The notes beneath the pieces were generated by a model. That model was given only the letters and a program-made list of their open reading frames with translations. It was not told where the DNA came from and made no database searches. Shown here piece after piece: positions 12,423 through 20,889 of a stretch of DNA of 64,000 bases. Positions within the stretch are counted from its first letter, which is position 1, and each line of letters opens with the position of its first letter. The DNA comes from Siderastrea siderea (Eukaryota > Cnidaria > Anthozoa > Scleractinia > Rhizangiidae). A program made the translations under genes and the position numbers. Location: NCBI GenBank assembly GCA_964030785.1, contig OZ034975.1, forward strand, positions 41,271,069 through 41,335,068. Reading direction: 5' to 3'.

Positions 12423-12423
<1 letters not shown>
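11437..12423. other. No gene; possible LINE 3'-tail with (GTT)n
   Basis: The AT-rich sequence up to 11876 ends in CAATTAAAGTTC followed by a (GTT)n run at about 11849-11872. This is the way several LINE 3' ends look in this window, but no LINE coding sequence is recognisable. The overlapping frames at 12000-12400 have no motif. Confidence 0.3.

Positions 12424-12461
<38 letters not shown>
12424..12461. repeat. (AAT)n microsatellite
   Basis: About 13 uninterrupted AAT units immediately precede the first tRNA-like unit. A matching AAT tract closes the other end of the array at about 13740-13803. Confidence 0.95.
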
Positions 12462-12534
12462 GCATTATATGTAGATCATCGCAGTGAAGGTTTTTCAACC
12501 TAAGCGGTTGAAAAGAAGAAACCTGAAAAATTCA

Positions 12535-12607
12535 GGCTTGAACGGGGATCGAACCCACGACCTCTGCGATACCGGTGCAGCGCTCTAACCAACTGAGCTA
12601 TCAAGCC
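12535..12607 (-). tRNA. tRNA-like unit 1 (probable tRNA-derived repeat)
   Basis: The 73-nt core has a perfect 7-bp acceptor stem (GGCTTGA/TCAAGCC), a D-arm with an internal promoter A box (TAGCTCAGTTGG), and a T-arm with a B box (GGTTCGATCCC). The anticodon loop reads CCGGTAT, giving a nominal GGT anticodon (Thr), but position 33 is C rather than the universal U and the stem has a closing mismatch. No CCA is encoded, as usual in eukaryotes. This copy differs from the others by one base in the T-stem. A tRNA-derived pol III repeat is more likely than a working tRNA. Confidence 0.45.
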
Positions 12608-12781
12608 AACTGGGAGCTGGTCAATTGAGAGTTCGTATTTATCCCGTAGATGGAGAATAAATGAATATTAATATATGAAATTCATATATTGAACTGCGGA
12701 TAAAGATAGCATTATATGTAGATCATCGCAGTGAAGGTTTTTCAACCTAAGCGGTTGAAAAGAAGAAACCTGAAAAATTCA

Positions 12782-12854
12782 GGCTTGAACGGGGATCGAA
12801 CCCATGACCTCTGCGATACCGGTGCAGCGCTCTAACCAACTGAGCTATCAAGCC
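12782..12854 (-). tRNA. tRNA-like unit 2 (probable tRNA-derived repeat)
   Basis: Same core as the other units: perfect acceptor stem, A and B boxes, and a loop with C at position 33. It lies 247 bp from unit 1 in the same orientation. Confidence 0.45.
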
Positions 12855-13028
12855 AACTGGGAGCTGGTCAATTGAGAGTTCGTATTTATCCCGTAGATGG
12901 AGAATAAATGAATATTAATATATGAAATTCATATATTGAACTGCGGATAAAGATAGCATTATATGTAGATCATCGCAGTGAAGGTTTTTCAACCTAAGCG
13001 GTTGAAAAGAAGAAACCTGAAAAATTCA

Positions 13029-13101
13029 GGCTTGAACGGGGATCGAACCCATGACCTCTGCGATACCGGTGCAGCGCTCTAACCAACTGAGCTATCAAGC
13101 C
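13029..13101 (-). tRNA. tRNA-like unit 3 (probable tRNA-derived repeat)
   Basis: Core identical to unit 2. It is the last minus-strand unit before the inversion point of the array. Confidence 0.45.
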
Positions 13102-13300
13102 AACTGGGAGCTGGTCAATTGAGAGTTCGTATTTATCCCGTAGATGGAGAATAAATGAATATTAATATATGAAATTCATATATTGAACTGCGGGGAACTG
13201 CGATCCCCGTTCAAGCCTGAATTTTTTTTTCATATATTAATATTCATTTATTCTCCATCTACGGGATAAATACGAACTCTCAATTGACCAGCTCCCAGTT

Positions 13301-13373
13301 GGCTTGATAGCTCAGTTGGTTAGAGCGCTGCACCGGTATCGCAGAGGTCATGGGTTCGATCCCCGTTCAAGCC
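13301..13373 (+). tRNA. tRNA-like unit 4, inverted
   Basis: Core identical to units 2 and 3 but on the plus strand. The A box lies at about 13308 and the B box at about 13353. The flanking tail TGAATTTTTCAGG is also conserved. Confidence 0.45.
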
Positions 13374-13547
13374 TGAATTTTTCAGGTTTCTTCTTTTCAA
13401 CCGCTTAGGTTGAAAAACCTTCACTGCGATGATCTACATATAATGCTATCTTTATCCGCAGTTCAAGATATGAATTTCATATATTAATATTCATTTATTC
13501 TCCATCCACGGGATAAATACGAACTCTCAATTGACCAGCTCCCAGTT

Positions 13548-13620
13548 GGCTTGATAGCTCAGTTGGTTAGAGCGCTGCACCGGTATCGCAGAGGTCATGG
13601 GTTCGATCCCCGTTCAAGCC
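13548..13620 (+). tRNA. tRNA-like unit 5, inverted
   Basis: Second plus-strand unit, with the same 73-nt core, 247 bp from unit 4. It is followed by the common tail and then the closing AAT microsatellite. Confidence 0.45.
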
Positions 13621-13739
13621 TGAATTTTTCAGGTTTCTTCTTTTCAACCGCTTAGGTTGAAAAACCTTCACTGCGATGATCTACATATAATGCTATCTTT
13701 ATCCGCAGTTCAATATATGAATTTCATATATTAATATTC

Positions 13740-13760
13740 AACAATAATAATAATAACAAC

Positions 13761-13803
<43 letters not shown>
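13740..13803. repeat. (AAT/AAC)n microsatellite
   Basis: Imperfect AAC/AAT units are followed by about 14 AAT units, mirroring the tract at 12424-12461 on the other side of the array. Confidence 0.9.
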
Positions 13804-13805
<2 letters not shown>

Positions 13806-13974
13806 GATTTATATAGCACTGTTTCTACAAAGTATCCAACAGCGCTTTACAGTATTTAAAATAAATAATGAATTAATTATATAATACAATATCAATTAAA
13901 AATACTTTTCTTTCCTGTTTTTTGATATTAGATGTTTTTTCTAAAGCTTAAAACTTCAGTATTGTCGAACAATC

Positions 13975-14290
13975 GTTTTTATAAAGAAGCTTAGCTTTAA
14001 AAGAAACCTCTTTTTCAAAAGCTACGATGGTCGTGCGATTTCCCGCAAAGAAAAACGCTGGATGCCCAAAAGCACCACTCGATTTCCCGCCAAGGAAAGA
14101 TGGCATTCTCCTCCCCCCGTCGCGTTGACTTGGGATTCCCCTCCCTCTTCCCCAGAGTCTGTACGGGCGGGCGAGCGTACGCTGACGTCAGAACCAAAAT
14201 TTCTCCGATCGACAGGTTACCAGCTTTACTTACCCGTCGTGCTCCGTTCGGCAGCCTTCGGCCGCAAAAGAGCTCCACTATAATCACTAA
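13975..14290 (-). repeat. Dispersed repeat copy, minus orientation
   Basis: Reverse-complement match to about 750-1070. Shared blocks include GAAACCTCTTTTTCAAAAGC, CGATTTCCCGCnAAGAAA and GATCGACAGGTTACCA. The two copies are about 13 kb apart in inverted orientation. The 96-codon frame at 14015-14305 is a translation of the repeat. Confidence 0.6.
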
Positions 14291-16870
14291 GTCATCATTT
14301 TTCATATACTTGCTGCCACAGGCAGGCTACTTTGGTTGGGATTCGCTTTCATTTGTCATCAAACTTCTACTTTATTAATTTAAACCATTTTTTTCCAGTG
14401 TACCACAAAGAGAGCCCTTCCGCCTTTACGTCATCTCTGATTAAAACCCGTCTCTCAAACGGAAACGTGAAGCTCTGATATAAATGTTTTTAAAAATGTA
14501 CATTCTAAAGTCTTCGCAACGCATAACAAGATCTCACTTATCGTAGCGAAATTGATCGCCAGCTTGACGGTGATTGACCAGCTTGCTGGCGATTTTTGCA
14601 GAATGGTGGCGAATTTTAACGATCGCCCGTAGTCGCGGGAACGGTCACACTTGGCGATCGCCGACGATCAAAATTTGCCGCGAATAGCGTATAAAATCGC
14701 CTAGAGACTTGCTGGCTGAGTAATAAAACGGGCCTCACCTTTGTCATACTTGAGTAGTTGAGTGCTATATCAGGCGTATGTGCGGGGTTTGGGTTAAAGG
14801 TTACCTTCGCGGTCGCTGGCTGTCCATAATTTTGATAACCTGTATTCACTTTGCCATATAAATTTTCGTACTTCACCCGTTCACCATTTGCAACATTCAA
14901 GTCAGCCACTGTGAGTTTCCTAACAAAAATAAGAAATATTTATTACACACTCCCTTGCTTACCCCCTTAGTCCCGTACATGCTGCCAGAAAGGTTGTATG
15001 AACTAAAAGGACTAAGTTGTGCCAAAATAAGCAGATTTTCTCTGACATGCACTAGTGTATCAAGGATTTATTCTGGCGTGCGACATTGCGTGATTTCTGC
15101 AATTCCAAAAATACGAGCAAAATTTCTCGAAGGATTCCTATAAACAATTCTGAAATTAAAAAAAAATTAAAAACATCACTCTCTGCTCGCCTCTTTATAC
15201 TTTGGGATTACAGCCGATGGCATTGTATCTTGTTTGTCTTTCTTTTCTTCCGCGTTCGTTTCTGTCTCCCTCTGCACCTTGATTGAGTTGCTTCCGAGTT
15301 GTTTTTTTCCATGAGGTAATCCAACCGCATCAACTAATATCGAACGCAATCTTACGCGATAAACGACCAGGGTATAGCATTACTGAATCCCAGGCCTTCT
15401 CAGCCAAACAAGGAATTAACGAGACATACATCCGAGATTCCGTAGTTAACCAAAATGGCTGCAAAGTGAGCGGCCTACGTGCAAGGTCGGAAAGAACTCA
15501 GGTTTTTGGTGCAATAGATCTTAATTAAACTAGCCACCCCTGATTTTCATGACCTGCAGTTCAAAAGTAGTTACTGTGTAGTGTTAGACACCCATTATGA
15601 TCTGATAGGCAGATAACTGAGCCAAACAACAAAACCACGAATTGTATCTGCACTGTTAACATAAAGATGTTTAGTGGCAGTGATCAGTTGACATCAACAA
15701 CTTTAAATGCTTTACTTCGTCACTCAAAAGTTTTGAAAACAAAATTTCAATAAAAGTTCCCATAAGACACGTTCTCCACGGAGGGAAGGGACGTTAGTGT
15801 AAAGATGTTAGAATACTTTGGGTTTGGACCACTTTCTTGAAAATGGGCCCCTTAAATTTCGCAAGCGGGGCTCACGGCCCCCATTGGCCAATTTCTAGAA
15901 TAAACCCTGTGGTATCTCTGATGCACAGAAGCATGAAAAAGCCATGTAACAGCTAGATGAACTAGCTCTCCAGGAAGTGACGTTTTAGTAGCGTAGTTAC
16001 GGAAACGTTAACACAATACACCCCAGTGTAGCTGGAAAAAGTATACACTTGTGGAACGTGCTCTGTTTCTAGGCACCTTTCTTGCGTTGTATGTATGTTC
16101 ATGATACTACATTCATCCCCTTCCACTCCTTGCTTGTTAGTGAACTAATAATGGATAAACATTTTTTTATTCTAAGAGAGACATGTTCTCGCTGCTTGGT
16201 AAGCACTGTCATTTCTATTGTATTCTTTGCTCTACCAAATTATTCTTCTTTTTAAAGCAGTATTAAGGTCAAATACGAACCAAAAATTAAAAAAATCGCA
16301 GATATTAGCGTTACCTCCATTTCCCTCCAAATTGTACGTACAGGAAGTTAATAGATTTAGCCAATCACCTGGCGATTTTGGGCTAAGACACTTAAATGTG
16401 TCCTACATGACGAATTTTGTAAAATCACATTCTGTTTGTTCAATATGGCGTCGGCACCGAAGAGATCGCGAGTAGAATTTATCAATCCGGTTTCATCAAG
16501 TTTTCTTATAGCGCAGCCAAACCGAGCACTTCTTTCAGAGTTTTTTTTTTTTTATCGATGACTGATAGTTTTTAAAATGGACAATATTTACGAGGAATCT
16601 TTCAAATTTGCACACAAAGTGCTCGTTCTATGCATGACTGCTGGTGTTTATGCAGGAAATATGAATAAATGTGTGTCCACTAACTCGAGAATAGCCGGCA
16701 AGTGAAAAAAAATTCATGTCTCTGCATTGGCATCGTTTTCATGACGTTGTTGTTACCTACTGTACCTTTTTGCTCTTTGTCACGGTCAGATTTCTTCTAA
16801 TAAAAACGGCGCCCTGAATAAAAACATGGGTATTTGATGACATTGTTTTTATACTGGACACATTTTCTCT
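14291..16870. other. No gene recognised in 2.6 kb
   Basis: Frames up to 97 codons are present, none with motifs. I see no reliable splice-flanked exon or element boundary. Confidence 0.4.
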
Positions 16871-17066
16871 AACTTTGCAGACTATGAATAAATTAGGACG
16901 GTGTAACCGCGTAGACGCGTATCCACTTTCCAGAGAACTTAGCCAGCTATGAATAAATTATGACGGTGTAGCCGCGTAGACGCGCAGCCACTTTTCAGAA
17001 AACTTAGAGAGCAAGGAATAAATTATGACGGTGTAGCCGCGTAGACGCGTAGCCGTATAGCTTAGA
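16871..17066. repeat. 65-bp tandem repeat, three copies
   Basis: Copies start at 16871, 16936 and 17001. Each holds GAATAAATTA(G/T)GACGGTGTA followed by CCGCGTAGACGCG and a CCACTTTYCAGA block. Copies differ at a few positions. The CGCGTAGACGCG core is a near-palindrome. Confidence 0.85.
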
Positions 17067-18761
17067 GATGCGGAGTATTCTGCCATCATTCCCTGAATTC
17101 TTAGCTATATCATGAAATACTTCTATAAAGTTAATAATGAGAGTGAACAGCGCAATAAGTTTGGAGGAAACCTTTTTTTGAGCGACTTTGGTCGAGGGAA
17201 GAAGGACGCGTAATTCGAGCCCACGCCAAGGAGATTATATGTTACCATGGAGAAATGCGATAAGGTAACATTTTTAGATTGGTTGTAGTTAAAAATCGTA
17301 ACTAATTCTAGTTTTTATCTTTTTCCTCTAAATTTTCAGGACATGTTGCTGATATGATGTGGAACATTTTTCTTTTTAACATCTCTGTGCAACATACACA
17401 TCATTTTTGGAAGAATTCACTTTTTTCCTCAAATATAATGAATAATTTATGCAGTTTTAGTTTTCTGAGAATCCCATTTTATCCCCTTTCAATTGAGATA
17501 TTGTAGACCACATTGCTGTAAATACCTGTCGAGAAATTGAATAAAACATCCGTAGTGGTCAATTTTGCCTTTTTTGTGAGTGACAAAATGAGTTAACAAA
17601 GCCAGGATTGGCTGCAATTTTGAGTTAAGTTTGATCAGGCTTTTTTATAACAATATGGGTTTCTATAACCTTGTTTTTTCCCACGTTTTGTCTTTTGCTG
17701 CTTTCGAAATTTCAAACTTTTAAAAATACAGAAGCCTTGGTTATTCGTTAACCAAGCAAGGTTTCAACAGTAACCAAGCAAAAAAAATTAATAACAGCCA
17801 AGCAAGGATAACAATAAATTGCCTTTCAACAATCAAGCCCTGGAATTCAAACGTTTCATAGCCTTTAGGGCCCTCAAGCATAGGTAAAAGAAATCCTTTG
17901 CAGTCCGAGGAGAAAACGTGAGGGAAATTCTTGGTCACCTTCCCGACAGCCTTGCCAGGGGTCAATGGCAAGGATCAATCTCAACTGGTTCCAGCTGAGT
18001 CTGATGCAATCACCATAAGACCCCTGTGCCCTGAAAATTACTACTTCAACTTAGTGACCCTTTCTTTAGAACCCCTAACAGTGAACAGCATAAAATGTCT
18101 CATCACATCAATGCATTATGACAAATAAAGATCATGAGAATTAAGCAATTAATCACCAGAGCTGAATTGTCTTGACGTTTAAATACGTTCCCTCAACTAT
18201 TATTTAACAACATGTATGAAGACCAATAAGCAGAATATGTGTGATGATGCAGAGCCCAAAGGTTTATTAACAAACGTTTTTCTTACCCTTCTGGAACACG
18301 TCGTTGAGAATAAGTACCACCTATTAGTAACACAAAAGACCGATATGTTTAAAAATACCAACAAAAACATAACAAAAACGGGTCATCTTTGAAAAAATCC
18401 TCGTTTTGACTACTGCCACTGCCTTCAAAAATTCTCTGTAATGAACATGTTTTTATGACCTTGCAAGGCAAATGCACGCATAGTAAAAACCCCTTTTAAA
18501 ATAAAATTCAGCGATTACGGCAAAGAACAACGTTTTGCTGTCATGATGATTCCCCTGTCAAGTTCGAATGCATATTTGATGTGATGAAGTTTTAACAGAG
18601 TTGCGGTTACGAAAAAAAGAAAACTTCCTTTGTAAAATTCTGAGTAATTAAACATGATTGTGACCTTGGCAACGTGGCAAAAAATATTTTCGGTGAAAAG
18701 CTATCAAGTACATGTACTTTTTTGTGATACCGCCCCACTTTCTTGCCAGATGAATTTTTCC
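17067..18761. other. No gene recognised in 1.7 kb
   Basis: A minus-strand frame at 17741-17971 has coding-like composition in its first half but no domain I recognise and no splice evidence. The rest is AT-rich. Confidence 0.35.
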
Positions 18762-18765
18762 TTAA

Positions 18766-19825
18766 AGAGCCAGTATCACCCAAAGTGCTTTGCGCGCCGA
18801 GGTACATTTTCATATATGTTAAATCCGCCATTTACTTGATTGTTGTGAAGTCCGATTTGTATCTTCTTCCATCGCTACCATTAGCGATACGAAAGCACTA
18901 GTGTGAGTTTAGACTTGACGTTTAAGTGTCGTCGTATCGATTTAGTTGTATATTTCCAAATTCTGAAGTGTTTTCGCGGTGGAGAAGCCGAAGGAGATCT
19001 TTAAATTGAATGCTTCGTAGGGTTCAGGAAAGCTGAGGCGAAGGCCGAGTCTTCCGGGCTCTACCAAAGTTGTACGGCTAAAGGAGTCTGTGTATCGTAG
19101 CGGAGGGAAAGAAAATCATCTACGGGTTTCAGCAATAGTACTGACACTGCGTTTGCCGAAATAGTGCAATATTCGCGTTGCCGGATGAAAACAGAAGGAA
19201 CGTTAATTTACCACAAAATAGCAGTAGCTACGGGCCTGCTCCAAAATAATGCTTATGGTCATGAGCTTGTGCTGTTTTGCTTAACTATTCCTAGAGTTCA
19301 CTGTCTGCTTATGTTTTATTTTTACAAAAAGTGTAAGAGGGGTTTTCTGGTTTTGCGTCCATCGACATCGGCCGATGCGATCGATCCCGCGATCAATCGA
19401 TCGGACTGTAAATTGAATGCGAAGTGAGATCTTAGAGTAGTGTCCTCCAGTGACATCTAGCGAAGAAGACGTCAATATTCTTACTACTTGTTTTTGTCTT
19501 GTTTTTATATCGAGTAGAAGTGGCTGCTCTGGTTTTACGTCCATCGAGATCGATCGATCGATCAATCGATCGGCTGGGACGGCTGCTATAATAGCTCAAT
19601 ACACGTTGATTACAAAGTCAGATCTAGAGTTGTTTTCTCCAGTAACATCTGGCGATGAGGATATTTTCATTTTCAGAGGCTACTACTGTAGATATCAGCT
19701 CGCTGAAAGGCCAGTGCGGCAAGGTATAATTTGCGAAAAGTTCGGCAAACGCGCCAGCCAAAGGCTAAAAGCTGTTTCAAAACAAAAACACAAGCACGCA
19801 AAGCACTTTGGGTGACACTGGCTCT
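18766..19825. mobile_element. TTAA-flanked TIR element, 1060 bp, non-autonomous
   Basis: Inverted termini of about 30 bp begin AGAGCCAGT(A/G)TCACCCAAAG at both ends. TTAA duplications lie at 18762-18765 and 19826-19829. TTAA target sites are typical of piggyBac and Kolobok superfamilies; the terminal motif alone does not decide between them. No transposase frame is present. Internally two diverged direct copies (about 19340-19490 and 19525-19672) each carry a CGATCGATC-rich palindromic block and a CTCCAGTRACATCTRGCGA block. Confidence 0.7.
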
Positions 19826-19895
19826 TTAAAATGGTCAATTTTTTATACGTATGTTGGCAAGATTTCGTTAGAAGTTACTGATCATTGAATCTTAA

Positions 19896-20572
19896 GGTTA
19901 CTCCGGACCTTCGCGGGTGTCTACCCGTGTCCTCCGGGAAAAAAATTCACATGCGCGCTATTTTAAAGGAAAGCACGGCAAACTATATATCGTTGGAAAG
20001 CTTGATAAATGTAGATTTTGGGAAAAAATATGAATTGCCAGTTTTTTTAATTCCACAAAAGAAAATTGCCAAAATGACTGCCAAAATGACCATGTTTCAT
20101 TCAATTAAACAAATGAATTAATAGGGTACCAAAATTCGGCAGATTTCTGTGAAATTTGGCCTGAACATTCCTTAGATGATGTTGTTGTTCACCCGTGGCG
20201 ATCTTCGATGCAATGCCATCGCGCATTCTTTGCTGCTCGAACTTGACAAAATAATTGAAAAATAACCCTTCAGAATATCGAAAAATGCTGACACACTTTT
20301 GATGATTGATCCTTTGTGGTTAACACTGTGCAGTTATTTTACCAAGGCGCTTGCATTTGATACCCTATTAATCCAATTGAATGACACATGCTCATTTTCA
20401 TGGTTGTTTGCAATTTTCTTTCGCGGATTTGAAGAAACTGGCAATTTATATTTTTTTTCGAAATCTACATTTTTTAAGCTTTCCAAAGATGTATAGTTTG
20501 CCGTGTTTTCTTTTAAAACGGCGCGCATACGAATTTTTTCCCCGACGACACCAGCGAAGGTCCGGAGTAACC
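19896..20572. mobile_element. TTAA-flanked element with long TIRs, 677 bp
   Basis: Left arm (about 19896-20137) and right arm (about 20355-20572) are diverged reverse complements of 215-240 bp, starting GGTTACTCCGGACCTTCGC. TTAA flanks both ends (19892-19895, 20573-20576). The middle is about 220 bp without coding potential. It is a long-TIR MITE of a TTAA-using family. It sits only 70 bp from the preceding TTAA element and 31 bp beyond the splice donor of the transmembrane exon at 20608-20709. A related terminus occurs at 33725. Confidence 0.7.
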
Positions 20573-20607
20573 TTAAGTTTAGTTACCATTTGAGACGGAT
20601 CCCTTAC

Positions 20608-20709
20608 CACTGATCTTCTTCTTGTGCATGCTACAAACAATGATGACTGTAAGAAGAGCTAATACAACCACACCAGCTACTGCACACAGAGCAATCATGG
20701 CAGGCTTGG
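20608..20709 (-). CDS. Transmembrane exon, copy B (spliced onward)
   Basis: The 102-nt exon is bounded by a T-rich acceptor ending TTTTTTAG and a GTAAGG donor, phase 1 on both sides. It encodes about 23 hydrophobic residues (MIALCAVAGVVVLALLTVII), then VCSMHKKKISG, whose basic cluster fits the cytoplasmic side of a type I membrane protein. It is the 3'-most exon of the gene I can support. It is paralogous to the exon at 22499-22587, but here the codon after the helix is AAG (Lys) and the donor is intact, so a cytoplasmic tail must follow further down the minus strand. A TTAA element begins 31 bp past the donor. Confidence 0.75.
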
Positions 20710-20856
20710 CTAAAAAACAAGCACGAAGAAATGGTAACGTCATACACCATTTACAAAGTAAAAGTTTGTTACATGAACACTGGTGAAGACGTAAAAAAAT
20801 GGAAAGGGACTGAGAAGGAGTAAGCATGGTCACGAGTGACTAATCCTGAATCAAAC

Positions 20857-20889
<33 letters not shown>

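Larger units (their letters stand above)
12462..13740. repeat. Head-to-head array of five tRNA-like repeat units
   Basis: Three direct units of about 247 bp start at 12462, 12708 and 12955, followed by two inverted units of similar length up to about 13740. Each contains a 73-nt tRNA-like core, a hairpin-forming TTCAACC...GGTTGAA tail, and a palindromic ATTAATATATGAAATTCATATATT block. The units are nearly identical. The central junction (about 13195-13225) holds a stranded scrap of the tRNA 3' end (GATCCCCGTTCAAGCC), which marks the rearrangement point. The whole array can fold into a giant hairpin. It is bounded on both sides by AAT microsatellites. Confidence 0.85.

Noticed and set aside
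12535..13620. Five functional tRNA-Thr(GGT) genes
   Set aside because: Cloverleaf and promoter boxes are present, but position 33 is C, the anticodon stem has a mismatch, and the units are embedded in a longer 247-bp repeat. A tRNA-derived repeat is more likely. I kept them as tRNA-like with reduced confidence.
17741..17971. Minus-strand coding exon with GKAVGKVTKNFPHVF
   Set aside because: Composition looks coding over about 40 residues, but I recognise no family, and the second half is low-complexity. No splice context supports it.
1..20600. Tyrosine kinase or other cytoplasmic exons downstream of the transmembrane exon
   Set aside because: I looked on the minus strand for HRDLAARN- and DFG-like codons and for phase-matched exons, and found none I could support. 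The cytoplasmic part may lie outside the window or be too short to see.
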